The notes: a model not told the origin generated them from the letters alone. Numbered from the stretch's first letter, positions 25,101 through 39,650 are shown. The stretch: 64,000 bases of DNA from Xanthostigma xanthostigma (GCA_963575645.1 OY754472.1:26785401-26849400), one strand, 5' to 3'. Made by a program: numbers and translations.

Positions 25101-27140
25101 GAATGTTATAGTGTAAATAGACTTACCCTCATGAAATAAAGCAATTTTGCCTATAAGGACTCATTTGCCCCTAATTGTCATAAAGCATGTAAAAACTGCT
25201 TGTATGCGTTAAAATAATGGTTAATATGCAGTTTGCATTTTCTTATGAGAGAATGATCCAAATCTGAATGTTATAGTCTAAATAGACTTACCTTTGTAAA
25301 ATAAAGCAATTTTGCCTATAAGGACTCATTTGCACGCAATTGTCGTGAAGCATGTAAAAACTGCTTGTCTGCGTTAAAATAATGGTTAATATGCAGTTTG
25401 CATTTTCTTATGAGAGAATAATCCAAACCTGAATAATATAGTGTAAATAGACTAACCTTCATGAAATAAAGCAATTTTGCCTATAAGGACTCATTTGCAC
25501 CTAATTGTCATAAAGCTTGTAAAAACTGCTTGTATGCGTTAAAATAATGGTTAATATGCAGTTTGCATTTTCTTATGAGAGAATAATCCAAACCTGAATT
25601 ATATAGTGTAAATAGACTTAACTTCATAAAATAAAGCAATTTTGCCTATAAAGACTCATTTGCCCCTCATTGTCATAAAGCATGTAAAAACTGCTTGTAT
25701 GCGTTAAAATAATGGTTAATATGCAGTTTGCATTTTCTTATGAGAGAATGATCCAAACCTGAATGTTATAGTTTAAGTAAACTTACCTTTGTAAAATAAA
25801 GCAATTTTGCCTATAAGGACTCATTTGCACCTAATTGTAAAGCATGTAAAAACTGCTTCTCTGCGTTAAAATAATGGTTAATATGCAGTTTGCATTTTCT
25901 TATGAGAGAATGATCCAAACCTGAATGTTATAGTGCAAATAGACTTACCTTTGTAAAATAAAGCAATTTTGCCTATAAGGACTCATTTGCACGCAATTGT
26001 CGTGAAGCATGTAAAAACTGCTTGTCTGCGTTAAAATAATGGTTAATATGCAGTTTGCATTTTCATATGAGAGAATGATCCAAACCTGAATGTTATAGTC
26101 TAAATAGACTTACCTTTGTAAAATAAAGCAATTTTGCCTATAAGGACTCATTTGCACGCAATTGTCGTGAAGCATGTAAAAACTGCTTGTCTGCGTTAAA
26201 ATGATAGTAAATATGCAGTTTGCATTTTCTTATGAGAGAATGATCCAAACCTGAATGTTATAGTTTAAATAGACTAACCCTCATGAAATAAAGCAATTGT
26301 GCCTATCAGGACTCATTTGCACCTAATTGTCATAAAGCTTGTAAAAACTGCTTGTATGCGTTAAAATAATGGTTAATATGCAGTTTGCATTTTCTTATGA
26401 GATAATGATCCAAACCTAAAAAATATAGTGTAAATAAACTAACCCTCATGAAATAAAGCAATTTTGCCTATAAGGACTCATTTGCACCTAATTGTCATAA
26501 AGCTTGTAAAAACTGCTTGTCTGCGTTAAAATAATGGTTAAAATGCAGTTTGCATTTTCTTATGAGAGAATGATCCAAACCTGAATGTTATAGTGTAATT
26601 AGACTTACCCTCATGAAATAAAGCAATTTTGCCGATAAGGACTCATTTGCACCTGATTGTCGTAAAGCATGTAAAAACTGCTTGTCTGCTTCAAAATAAT
26701 GGTTAATATGCAGTTTGCATTTTCTTATGAGAGAATGATCCAAACCTGAATGTTATAGTGTAAATAGACTTAACTTCATGAAATGAAGCAATTTTGCCTA
26801 TAAGGACTCATTTGCCCTTAATTGTCATAAAGCATGTAAAAACTGCTTGTGTGCGTTAAAATAATGGCTAATATGCAGTTTGCATTTTCTTATGAGAGAA
26901 TGATCCAAACCTGAATGTTATAGTGTAAATAGACTTACCTTTGTAAAATAAAGCAATTTTGCCTATAAGGACTCAATTGCACGCAATTGTCGTGAAGCAT
27001 GTAAAAACTGCTTGTCTGCGTGAAAATGATAGAAAATATGCAGTTTCCATTTTCTTATGAGAGAATGATCCAAACCTGAATGTTATAGTGTAAATGGACT
27101 TACCAACATGAAATAAAGCAATTTTGCCTATAAAGGCTTA
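22144..27140 (+). repeat. 18-monomer satellite duplication
   Basis: Sequence from about 22144 to 24170 is repeated from about 25111 to 27140 at an offset of 2967 bp (18 monomers less one 3-bp deletion). The 3-bp deletion variant itself is shared (22867 and 25834), as are cataaaataaagc with cccctcattgtc, ttttcatatgag and the aaaaaatatag monomer. The copies differ at a few bases, for example caattttg versus caattgtg near 26295. The order of many rare variants is kept, so this is one copied block and not chance similarity. Exact edges were not resolved by eye. Confidence 0.8.
23431..25080 (+). repeat. Tandem duplication of 5 monomers (825 bp x 2)
   Basis: Two adjacent 825-bp units, 23431-24255 and 24256-25080, carry the same five variant monomers in the same order: the tgagataatg/aaaaaatatag monomer, the gccgataagg/cacctgattgtcg monomer, the acttaacttcatgaaatgaag monomer, the ctttgta/cacgcaattgtcgtg monomer, and the gatagaaaat/gtttccatt monomer with ctttaaaggc. 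They are almost identical, differing mainly at the outer edges, so the event is recent. It lies within the 18-monomer block. Confidence 0.88.
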
Positions 27141-28010
27141 TTTGCACCTAATTGTCGTAAAGCATGTAAAAACTGCTTGTCTGCGTTAAAATAATGGTTA
27201 ATATGCAGTTTGCATTTTCTTATGAGAGAATGATCCAAACCTGAATGTTATAGTGAAAGTAGACTTACCTTTGTAAAATAAAACAATTTTGCCTTTAAGG
27301 ACTTATTTGCACCTAATTGTCGTAAACCATGTAAAAACCGCTTGTCTGCGTGAAAATGATAGTCAATATTCTGTTTGCATTTTCTTATGAGAGAATGATC
27401 CAAACCTGAATATTATAGTGTAAATAGACTTACCCTCATGAAATAAAGCAATTTTGCCGATAAGGACTCATTTGCACCTGATTGTCGTAAAGCATGTAAA
27501 AACTGCTTGTCTGCTTCAAAATAATGGTTAATATGCAGTTTGCATTTTCTTATGAGAGAATGATCCAAACCTGAATGTTATAGTGTAAATAGACTTAACT
27601 TCATGAAATGAAGCAATTTTTCTATAAGGACTCATTTGCCCTTAATTGTCATAAAGCATGTAAAAACTGCTTGTATGCGTTAAAATAATGGCTAATATGC
27701 AGTTTGCATTTTCTTATGAGAGAATGATCCAAACCTGAATGTTATAGTGTAAATAGACTTACCTTTGTAAAATAAAGCAATTTTGCCTATAAGGACTCAA
27801 TTGCACGCAATTGTCGTGAAGCATGTAAAAACTGCTTGTCTGCGTAAAAATGATAGAAAATATGCAGTTTCCATTTTCTTATGAGAGAATGATCCAAACC
27901 TGAATGTTATAGTGTAAATGGACTTACCAACATGAAATAAAGCAATTTTGCCTATAAAGGCTTATTTGCACCTAATTGTCGTAAAGCATGTAAAAACTGC
28001 TTGTCTGCGT
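26600..28010 (+). repeat. Second 5-monomer duplication
   Basis: The rare variant taaatggacttaccaacatg occurs at 27091 and again at 27915, an offset of 824 bp (5 monomers less 1 bp). The preceding monomers (gccgataagg with cacctgattgtcg, then acttaacttcatgaaatgaag with cccttaatt, then actcaattgcacgcaatt) are also shared in order. It involves the same monomer group as the 23431-25080 duplication, suggesting repeated amplification of this group. Edges are approximate. Confidence 0.7.
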
Positions 28011-30330
28011 TTAAATAATGGTTAATATGCAGTTTGCATTTTCTTATGAGAGAATGATCCAAACCTGAATGTTATAGTGTAAATAGACACTTACCTTCAT
28101 GAAATAAAGCAATTTTGCCTATAAGGACTCATTTGCCCCTAATTGTCATAAAGCATGTAAAAACTGCTTGTATGCGTTAAAATAATGGTTAATATGCAGT
28201 TTGCATTTTCTTATGAGAGAATGATCCAAACCTGAATGGTATAGTGTAAATAGACTTACCCTCATAAGATAATGCAATTTTGCCTATAAGGACTTATTTG
28301 CACCTAATTGTCGTAAACCATGTAAAAACTGCTTGTCTGCGTGAAAATGATAGTCAATATTTAGTTTGCATTTTCTTATGAGAGAATGATCTAAACCTGA
28401 ATATTATAGTGTAAATAGACTTACCCTCATGAAATAAAGCAATTTTGCCTATAAGGACTCATTTGCCCCTAATTGCCATAAAGCATGTAAAAACTGCTTG
28501 TATGCGTTTAAATAATGGTTAATATGCAGTTTGCATTTTTTTATGAGAGAATGATCTAAACCTGAATGTTATAGTGTAAGTAGACTTACCCTCATGAAAT
28601 AATGCAATTTTGCCTATAAGGACTCATTTGCACCTAATTGTCATAAAGCAAGTAAAAACTGCTTGTATGCGTTAAAATAATGGTTAATATGCAGTTTGCA
28701 TTTTCTTATGAGAGAATGATCCAAAACTGAATGATATAGTGTAAATAGACTTACCTTTGTAAAATAAAGCAATTTTGCCTATAAGGACTTATTTGCACGC
28801 AATTGTCGTGAAGCATGTAAAAACTGCTTGTCTGCGTTAAAATGATAGTAAATATGCAGTTTGCATTTTCTTATGAGAGAATGATCCAAACCTGAACGTT
28901 ATAGTGTAAATAGACTAACCCTCATGAAATAAAGCAATTTTGCCTATCAGGACTCATTTGCACCTAATTGTCATAAAGCATGTAAAAACTGCTTGTATGC
29001 GTTAAAATAATGTTTAATATGCAGTTTGCATTTTCTTATGAGAGAATGATCGAAAACTGATTTATATAGTGTAAATAGACTAACTTTCATGAAATAAAGC
29101 AATTTTGACTATAAGGACTCATTAGCCCCTAATTGTCATAAAGCATGTAAAAACTGCTTGTATGCGTTAAAATAATATCTAATATGCAGTTTGCATTTTC
29201 TTATGACAGAATGATCCAAACCTGAATGTTATAGTGTAAATTGACTTACCTTTGTACAATAAAGCAATTTTGCCTATAATTACTCATTTGCACGCAATTG
29301 TCGTGAAGCATGTAAAAACTGCTTGTCTGCGTTAAAATAATGGTTAATATGCAGTTTGCATTTTCTTATGAGAGAATGATCCAAACCTGAATGTTATAGT
29401 GAAAGTAGACTTACCTTTGTGAAATAAAACAATTTTGCCTTTAAGGACTTATTTGCACCTAATTGTCGTAAACCATGTAAAAACCGCTTGTCTGCGTGAA
29501 AATGATAGTCAATATTCAGTTTGCATTTTCTTATGAGAGAATGATCCAAACCTGAATATTATAGTGTAAATAGACTTACCCTCATGAAATAAAGCAATTT
29601 TGCCTATAAGGACTCATTTGCACCTAATTGTCATAAAGCATGTAAAAACTGCTTGTATGCGTTAAAATAATAGTTAATATGCAGTTTGCATTTTCTTGTG
29701 AGAGAATGATCCAAACCTGAATGTTATAGTGTAAGTAAACTTACCTTTGTAAAACAAAGCAATTTTGCCTATAAGGACTCATTTGCACCTAATTGTCGTA
29801 AAGCATGTAAAAACTGCTTGTATGCGTTAAAATAATGGTTAATATGCAGTTTGCATTTTTTTATGAGAGAATGATCTAAACCTGAATGTTATAGTGTAAA
29901 TAGACTTACCCTCATGAAATAAAGCAATTTTGCCTATAAGGACTCATTTGCCCCTAATTGTCATAAAGCATGTAAAAACTGCTTGTATGCGTTAAAATAA
30001 TGGTTAATATGCAGTTTGCATTTTCTTATGAGAGAATGATCCAAACCTGAATGGTATAGTGTAAATAGACTTACCCTCATAAGATAATGCAATTTTGCCT
30101 ATAAGGACTTATTTGCACCTAATTGTCGTAAACCATGTAAAAACTGCTTGTATGCGTTTAAATAATGGTTAATATGCAGTTTGCATTTTCTTATGAGAGA
30201 ATGATCCAAACCTAAATGTTATAGTGTAAATAGACTAACCCTAATGAAATAAAGCAATTTTGCCTAAAAGGACTCATTTGCACCTAATTGTCATAAAGCT
30301 TGTTAAAACTGCTTGTATGCGTTAAAATAA
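27900..30330 (+). repeat. Satellite block shared with 35160-37950
   Basis: Parts of this stretch recur downstream in rearranged order. The gtacaataaagc/ctataattactc monomer at 29254 matches 35191, offset 5937 bp (36 monomers less 3 bp). The cataagataatgc monomer at 28264 matches 36841, and gaaaactgatttatatag at 29052 matches 37794 with one extra monomer gained in between. This indicates shuffling as well as simple duplication. Confidence 0.7.
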
Positions 30331-31014
30331 TAGTTAATATGCAGTTTGCATTTTCTTATGAGAGAATGATCCAAACCTGAATGTTATAAATTAAGTAAAC
30401 TTACCTTTGTAAAATAAAGCAATTTTGCCTATAAGGACTCATTTGCACCTAATTGTAAAGCATGTAAAAACTGCTTCTCTGCGTTAAAATAATAGTTAAT
30501 ATGCAGTTTGCATTTTCTTATGAGAGAATGATCCAAACCTGAATGTTATAGTGCAAATAGACTTACCTTTGTAAAATAAAGCAATTTTGCCTATAAGGAC
30601 TCATTTGCACGCAATTGTCGTGAAGCATGTAAAAACTGCTTGTCTGCGTTAAAATAATGGTTAATATGCAGTTTGCATTTTCTTATGAGAGAATGATCCA
30701 AACCTGAATGTTATAGTCTAAATAGACTTACCTTTGTAAAATAAAGCAATTTTGCCTATAAGGACTCATTTGCACGCAATTGTCGTGAAGCATGTAAAAA
30801 CTGCTTGTCTGCGTTAAAATGATAGTAAATATGCAGTTTGCATTTTCTTATGAGAGAATGATCTAAACCTGAATGTTATAGTGTAAATAGACTAACCCTC
30901 ATGAAATAAAGCAATTTTGCCTATCAGGACTCATTTGCACCTAATTGTCATAAAGCTTGTAAAAACTGCTTGTATGCGTTAAAATAATGGTTAATATGCA
31001 GTTTGCATTTTCTT

Positions 31015-34000
31015 ATGAGATAATGATCCAAACCTAAAAGATATAGTGTAAATAAACTAACCCTCATGAAATAAAGCAATTTTGCGTATAAGGACTCATT
31101 TGCACCTAATTGTCATAAAGCTTGTAAAAACTGCTTGTCTGCGTTAAAATAATGGTTAAAATGCAGTTTGCATTTTCTTATGAGAGAATGATCCAAACCT
31201 GAATGGTATAGTGTAAATAGACTTACCCTCATGAAATAAAGCAATTTTGCCGATAAGGACTCATTTGCACCTAATTGTCGTAAAGCATGTAAAAACTGCT
31301 TGTCTGCTTCAAAATAATGGTTAATATGCAGTTTGCATTTTCTTATGAGAGAATGATCCAAACCTGAATGTTATAGTGTAAATAGACTTAACTTCATGAA
31401 ATGAAGCAATTTTGCCTATAAGGACTCATTTGCCCTTAATTGTCATAAAGCATGTAAAAACTGCTTGTATGCGTTAAAATAATGGCTAATATGCAAATTG
31501 CATTTTCTTATGAGAGAATGATCCAAACCTGAATGTTATAGTGTAAATAGACTTACCTTTGTAAAATAAAGCAATTTTGCCTATAAGGACTCAATTGCAC
31601 GCAATTGTCGTGAAGCATGTAAAAACTGCTTGTCTGCGTGAAAATGATAGAAAATATGCAGTTTCCATTTTCTTATGAGAGAATGATCCAAACCTGAATG
31701 TTATAGTGTAAATAGACTTACCCTCATGAAATAAAGCAATTTTGCCTATAAAGGCTTATTTGCACCTAATTGTCGTAAAGCATGTAAAAACTGCTTGTCT
31801 GCGTTTAAATAATGGTTAATATGCAGTTTGCATTTTCTTATGAGAGAATGATCCAAACCTGATTGTTATAGTGTAAATAGACTTACCTTCATGAAATAAA
31901 GCAATTTTGCCTATAAGGACTCATTTGCCCCTAATTGTCATAAAGCATGTAAAAACTGCTTGTATGCGTTAAAATAATGGTTAATATGCAGTTTGCATTT
32001 TCTTATGAGAGAATGATCCAAACCTGAATGGTATAGTGTAAATAGACTTACCCTCATAAGATAATGCAATTTTGCCTATAAGGACTTATTTGCACCTAAT
32101 TGTCGTAAACCATGTAAAAACTGCTTGTCTGCGTGAAAATGATAGTCAATATTCAGTTTGCATTTTCTTATGAGAGAATGATCCAAACCTGAATATTATA
32201 GTGTAAATAGACTTACCCTCATGAAATAAAGCAATTTTGCCTATAAGGACTCATTTGCACCTAATTGTCGTAAAGCATGTAAAAACTGCTTTTCTGCGTT
32301 AAAATAATGGTTAATTTGCAGTTTGCATTTTCTTATGAGAGAATAATCCAAACCTGAATTATATAGTGTAAATAGACTAACCTTCATTAAATAAAGCAAT
32401 TTTGCCTATAAGGACTCATTTGCCCCTAATTGTCATAAAGCATGTAAAATCTGCTTGTATGCGTTAAAATAATGGTTAATATGCAGTTTGCATTTTCTTA
32501 TGAGAGAATGATCCAAACCTGAATGTTATAGTATAAATAGACTAACCATCATGAAATAAAGCAAATTTGCCTATAAGGACTCATTTGCACATAATTGTCA
32601 TAAAGCTTGTAAAAACTGTTTGTATGCGTTAAAATAATACTTAATATGCAGTTTGCATTTTCTTATGAGATAATGATCCAAACCTAAAAGATATAGTGTA
32701 AATAAACTAACCCTCATGAAATAAAACAATTTTGCGTATAAGGACTCATTTGCACCTACTTGTCATAAAGCTTGTAAAAACTGCTTGTCTGCGTTAAAAT
32801 AATGGTTAAAATGCAGTTTGCATTTTCTTATGAGAGAATGATCCAAACCTGAATGGTATAGTGTAATTAGACTTACCCTCATGAAATAAAGCAATTTTGC
32901 CGATAAGGACTCATTTGCACCTAATTGTCGTAAAGCATGTAAAAACTGCTTGTCTGCTTCAAAATAATGGTTAATATGCAGTTTGCATTTTCTTATGAGA
33001 GAATGATCCAAACCTGAATGTTATAGTGTAAATAGACTTAACTTCATGAAATGAAGCAATTTTGCCTATAAGGACTCATTTGCCCTTAATTGTCATAAAG
33101 CATGTAAAAACTGCTTGTATGCGTTAAAATAATGGCTAATATGCAAATTGCATTTTCTTATGAGAGAATGATCCAAACCTGAATGTTATAGTGTAAATAG
33201 ACTTACCTTTGTAAAATAAAGCAATTTTGCCTATAAGGACTCAATTGCACGCAATTGTCGTGAAGCATGTAAAAACTGCTTGTCTGCGTGAAAATGATAG
33301 AAAATATGCAGTTTCCATTTTCTTATGAGAGAATGATCCAAACCTGAATGTTATAGTGTAAATAGATTTACCCTCATGAAATAAAGCAATTTTGCCTATA
33401 AGGACTCATTTGCCCCTAATTGTCATAAAGCATGTAAAAACTGCTTGTATGCGTTAAAATAATGGTTAATATGCAGTTTGCATTTTCTTATGAGAGAATG
33501 ATCCAAACCTGAATGTTATAGTGTAAATAGACTTACCTTCATGAAATAAAGCAATTTTGCCTATAAGGACTCATTTGCCCCTAATTGTCATAAAGCATGT
33601 AAAAACTGCTTGTATGCGTTAAAATAATGGTTAATATGCAGTTTGCATTTTCTTATGAGAGAATGATCCAAACCTGAATGGTATAGTGTAAATAGACTTA
33701 CCCTCATAAGATAATGCAATTTTGCCTATAAGGACTTATTTGCACCTAATTGTCGTAAACCATGTAAAAACTGCTTGTCTGCGTGAAAATGATAGTCAAT
33801 ATTCAGTTTGCATTTTCTTATGAGAGAATGATCCAAACCTGAATATTATAGTGTAAATAGACTTACCCTCATGAAATAAAGCAATTTTGCCTATAAGGAC
33901 TCATTTGCACCTAATTGTCGTAAAGCATGTAAAAACTGCTTTTCTGCGTTAAAATAATGGTTAATTTGCAGTTTGCATTTTCTTATGAGAGAATAATCCA

Positions 34001-34314
34001 AACCTGAATTATATAGTGTAAATAGACTAACCTTCATTAAATAAAGCAATTTTGCCTATAAGGACTCATTTGCCCCTAATTGTCATAAAGCATGTAAAAA
34101 CTGCTTGTATGCGTTAAAATAATGGTTAATATGCAGTTTGCATTTTCTTATGAGAGAATGATCCAAACCTGAATGTTATAGTATAAATAGACTAACCATC
34201 ATGAAATAAAGCAAATTTGCCTATAAGGACTCATTTGCACCTAATTGTCATAAAGCTTGTAAAAACTGTTTGTATGCGTTAAAATAATACTTAATATGCA
34301 GTTTGCATTTTCTT
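31015..34314 (+). repeat. Tandem duplication of 10 monomers (1650 bp x 2)
   Basis: Copies at 31015-32664 and 32665-34314 are offset by exactly 1650 bp. Both begin with tgagataatgatcc followed by aaaagatatag and end with the gtttgtatgcg/aatactta monomer. Shared rare states include gcgtataagg, atgcaaattgc, cataagataatgc, ggttaatttgcag and gcaaatttgcc. Differences are few: for example 31741 has ctataaaggcttatttgcacc where 33391 has ctataaggactcatttgcccc, so one internal monomer was swapped, possibly by gene conversion. Confidence 0.88.
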
Positions 34315-37300
34315 ATGAGAGAATGATCGAAACCTGAATGTTATAGTTTAAGTAAACTTACCTTTGTAAAATAAAGCAATTTTGCCTATAAGGACTCATT
34401 TGCACCTAATTGTCGTAAAGCATGTAAAAACTGCTTGTCTGCGTTAAAATAATGGTTAATATGCAGTTTGCAATTTCTTATGAGAGAATGATCCAAACCT
34501 GAATGTTATAGTGTAACTAGACTTACCTTAATGAAATAAAGCAATTTTGAGTATAAGGACTCATTTGCCCCTAATTGTCATAAAGCATGTAAAAACTGCT
34601 TGTATGCGTTAAAATAATGGTTAATATGCAGTTTGCATTTTCTTATGAGAGAATGATCCAAACCTGAATGTTATAGTGTAAATAGACTTACCTTTGTAAA
34701 ATAAAGCAATTTTGCCTATAAGGACTCATTTGCACGCAAATGTCGTGAAGCATGTAAAAACTGCTTGTATGCGTTAAAATAATGGTTAATTCGCAGTTTG
34801 CATTTTCTTATGAGAGAATGATATAAACCTAAATGTTATAGTGTAAATAGACTAACCCTTATGAAATAAAGCAATTTTGCCTATAAGGACTCATTTGCAC
34901 CTAATTGTCATAAAGCTGGTAAAAACTGCTTGTATGCGTTAAAATAATGGTTAATATGCAGTTTGCATTTTCTGATGAGAGAATAATCCAAACCTGAATT
35001 ATATAGTGTAAATAGACTTACTTTCATAAAATAAAGCAATTTTGCCTATAAAGACTCATTTGCCCCTCATTGTCATAAAGCATGTAAAAACTGCTTGTAT
35101 GCGTTAAAATAATAGTTAATATGCAGTTTGCATTTTCTTATGAGAGAATGATCCAAACCTGAATGTTATAGTGTAAATTGACTTACCTTTGTACAATAAA
35201 GCAATTTTGCCTATAATTACTCATTTGCACGCAATTGTCGTGAAGCATGTAAAAACTGCTTGTCTGCGTTAAAATAATGGTTAATATGCAGTTTGCATTT
35301 TCTTATGAGAGAATGATCCAAACCTGAATGTTATAGTGAAAGTAGACTTACCTTTGTGAAATAAAACAATTTTGCCTTTAAGGACTTATTTGCACCTAAT
35401 TGTCGTAAACCATGTAAAAACCGCTTGTCTGCGTGAAAATGATAGTCAATATTCAGTTAGCATTTTCTTATGAGAGAATGATCCAAACCTGAATATTATA
35501 GTGTAAATAGACTTACCCTCATGAAATAAAGCAATTTTGCCTATAAGGACTCATTTGCACCTAATTGTCATAAAGCATGTAAAAACTGCTTGTATGCGTT
35601 AAAATAATAGTTAATATGCAGTTTGCATTTTCTTGTGAGAGAATGATCCAAACCTGATTGTTATAGTGTAAGTAAACTTACCTTTGTAAAACAAAGCAAT
35701 TTTGCCTATAAGGACTCATTTGCACCTAATTGTCGTAAAGCATGTAAAAACTGCTTGTCTGCGTTAAAATAATGGTTAATATGCAGTTTGCATTTTTTTA
35801 TGAGAGAATGATCTAAACCTGAATGTTATAGTGTAAATAGACTTACCCTCATGAAATAAAGCAATTTTTCCTATAAGGACTCATTTGCACCTAATTGTCA
35901 TAAAGCATGTAAAAACTGCTTGTATGCGTTTAAATAATGGTTAATATGCAGTTTGCATTTTCTTATGAGAGAATGATCCAAACCTAAATGTTATAGTGTA
36001 AATAGACTAACCCTAATGAAATAAAGCAATTTTGCCTAAAAAGACTCATTTGCACCTAATTGTCATAAAGCTTGTTAAAACTGCTTGTATGCGTTAAAAT
36101 AATAGTTAATATGCAGTTTGCATTTTCTTATGAGAGAATGATCCAAACCTGAATGATATAGTTTAAGTAAACTTACCTTTGTAAAATAAAGCAATTTTGC
36201 CTATAAGGACTCATTTGCACGCAAATGTCGTGAAGCATGTAAAAACTGCTTGTATGCGTTAAAATAATGGTTAATTCGCAGTTTGCATTTTCTTATGAGA
36301 GAATGATATAAACCTAAATGTTATAGTGTAAATAGACTAACCCTTATGAAATAAAGCAATTTTGCCTATAAGGACTCATTTGCACCTAATTGTCATAAAG
36401 CTTGTTAAAACTGCTTGTATGCGTTAAAATAATAGTTAATATGCAGTTTCCATTTTCTTATGAGAGAATGATCCAAACCTGAATGTTATAGTGTAAATAG
36501 ACTTACCCTCATGAAATAAAGCAATTTTGCCTATAAAGGCTTATTTGCACCTAATTGTCGTAAAGCATGTAAAAACTGCTTGTCTGCGTTTAAATAATGG
36601 TTAATATGCAGTTTGCATTTTCTTATGAGAGAATGATCCAAACCTGAATGTTATAGTGTAAATAGACTTACCTTCATGAAATAAAGCAATTTTGCCTATA
36701 AGGACTCATTTGCCCCTAATTGTCATAAAGCATGTAAAAACTGCTTGTATGCGTTAAAATAATGGTTAATATGCAGTTTGCATTTTCTTATGATAGAATG
36801 ATCCAAACCTGAATGGTATAGTGTAAATAGACTTACCCTCATAAGATAATGCAATTTTGCCTATAAGGACTTATTTGCACCTAATTGTCGTAAACCATGT
36901 AAAAACTGCTTGTCTGCGTGAAAATGATAGTCAATATTCAGTTTGCATTTTCTTATGAGAGAATGATCCAAACCTGAATATTATAGTGTAAATAGACTTA
37001 CCCTCATGAAATAAAGCAATTTTGCCTATAAGGACTCATTTGCCCCTAATTGCTATAAAGCATGTAAAAACTGCTTGTATGCGTTTAAATAATGGTTAAT
37101 ATGCAGTTTGCATTTTTTTATGAGAGAATGATCTAAACCTGAATGTTATAGTGTAAATAGACTTACCCTCATGAAATAAAGCAATTTTGCCTATAAGGAC
37201 TCATTTGCACCTAATTGTCATAAAGCAAGTAAAAACTGCTTGTATGCGTTAAAATAATGGTTAATATGCAGTTTGCATTTTCTTATGAGAGAATGATCCA

Positions 37301-39650
37301 AAACTGAATGATATAGTGTAAATAGACTTACCTTCATGAAATAACACAATTTTGCCTATAAGGACTCATTTGCCCCTAATTGTCATAAAGCATGTAAAAT
37401 CTGCTTGTATGCGTTAAAATAATGGTTAATATGCAGTTTGCATTTTCTTATGAGAGAATGATCCAAACCTGACTGTTATAGTCTAAATAGACTTACCTTT
37501 GTAAAATAAAGCAATTTTGCCTATAAGGACTTATTTGCACGCAATTGTCGTGAAGCATGTAAAAACTGCTTGTCTGCGTTAAAATGATAGTAAATATGCA
37601 GTTTGCATTTTCTTATGAGAGAATGATCCAAACCTGAATGTTATAGTGTAAATAGACTAACCCTCATGAAATAAAGCAATTTTGCCTATCAGGACTCATT
37701 TGCACCTAATTGTCATAAAGCATGTAAAAACTGCTTGTATGCGTTAAAATAATGTTTAATATGCAGTTTGCATTTTCTTATGAGAGAATGATCGAAAACT
37801 GATTTATATAGTGTAAATAGACTAACCTTCATGAAATAAAGCAATTTTGACTATAAGGACTCATTAGCCCCTAATTGTCATAAAGCATGTAAATACTGCT
37901 TGTATGCGTTAAAATAATATCTAATATGCAGTTTGCATTTTCTTATGACAGAATGATCCAAACCTGAATGTTATAGTGTAAGTAAACTTACCTTTGTAAA
38001 ATAAAGCAATTTTGCCTATAAGGACTCATTTGCACCTAATTGTCGTAAAGCATGTAAAAACTGCTTGTCTGTGTTAAAATAATGGTTAATATGCAGTTTG
38101 CATTTTCTTATGAGAGAATAATCCAAACCTGAATGTTATAGTGTAAATAGACTAACCCTCATGAAATAAAGCAATTTTGCCCATAAGGAGTCATTTGCCC
38201 CTAATTGTCATAAAGCATGTAAAAACTGCTTGTATGCGTTAAAATAATGGTTAATATGCAGTTTGCATTTTTTTATGAGAGAATGATCTAAACCTGAATG
38301 TTATAGTGTAAATAGACTTACCATCATGAAATAAAGCAATTTTGCCTATAAGGACTCATTTGCACCTAATTGTCATAAAGCATGTAAAAACTGCTTGTAT
38401 GCGTTAAAATAATGGTTAATATGCAGTTTGCATTTTCTTATGAGAGAATGATCCAAACCTGACTGTTATAGTCTAAATAGACTTACCTTTGTAAAATAAA
38501 GCAATTCTGCCTATAAGGACTCATTTGCACGCAATTGTCGTGAAGCATGTAAAAACTGCTTGTCTGCGTTAAAATGATAGTAAATATGCAATTTGCATTT
38601 TCTTATGAGAGAATGATCCAAACCTGAATGTTATAGTGTAAATAGACTAACCCTCATGAAATAAAGCAATTTTGCCTATCAGGACTCATTTGCACCTAAT
38701 TGTCATAAAGCTTGTAAAAACTGCTTGTCTGCCATAAAATAATGGTTAATATGCAGTTTGCATTTTCTTATGAGAGAATGATCCAAACCGGAATGTTATA
38801 GTGTAAATAGACTTAACTTCATGAAATAAAGCAATTTTGCCTATAAGGACTCATTTGCCCCTAATTGTCATAAAGCATGTAAAAACTGCTTGTATGCGTT
38901 AAAATAATGGCTAATATGCAGTTTGCATTTTCTTATGAGAGAATGATCCAAACCTGAATGTTATAGTGTAAATAGACTTACCTTTGTAAAATAAAGCAAT
39001 TTTGCCTATAAGGACTCATTTGCACGCAATTGTCGTGAAGCATGTAAAAACTGCTTGTCTGCGTGAAAATGATAGAAAATATGCAGTTTCCATTTTCTTA
39101 TGAGAGAATGATCCAAACCTGAATGTTATAGTGTAAATAGACTTACCCTCATGAAATAAAGCAATTTTGCCTTTAAAGGCTTATTTGCACCTAATTGTCG
39201 TAAAGCATGTAAAAACTGCTTGTCTGCGTTTAAATAATGGTTAATATTCAGTTTGCATTTTCTTATGAGAGAATGATCCAAACCTGAATATTATAGTGTT
39301 AATAGACTTACCCTCATGAAATAAAGCAATTTTGCCTATAAGGACTCATTTGCCCCTAATTGTCATAAAGCATGTAAAAACTGCTTGTATGCGTTAAAAT
39401 AATGGTTAATATGCAGTTTGCATTTTCTTATGAGAGAATGATCCAAACCTGAATGTTATAGTCTAAATAGACTTACCTTTGTAAAATAAAGCAATTTTGC
39501 CTATAAGGACTCATTTGCACGCAATTGTCGTGAAGCATGTAAAAACTGCTTGTCTGCGTTGAAATAATGGTTAATATGCAGTTTGCATTTTCTTATGAGA
39601 GAATAATCCAAACCTGAATAATATAGTGTAAATAGACTAACCTTCATGAA

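Noticed and set aside
31113-31361. Minus-strand open frame of 82 codons (and its copy at 32763-33011)
   Set aside because: It lies wholly in satellite monomers, starts with TTG and repeats the 55-codon period. Most other monomers have stops in this frame.
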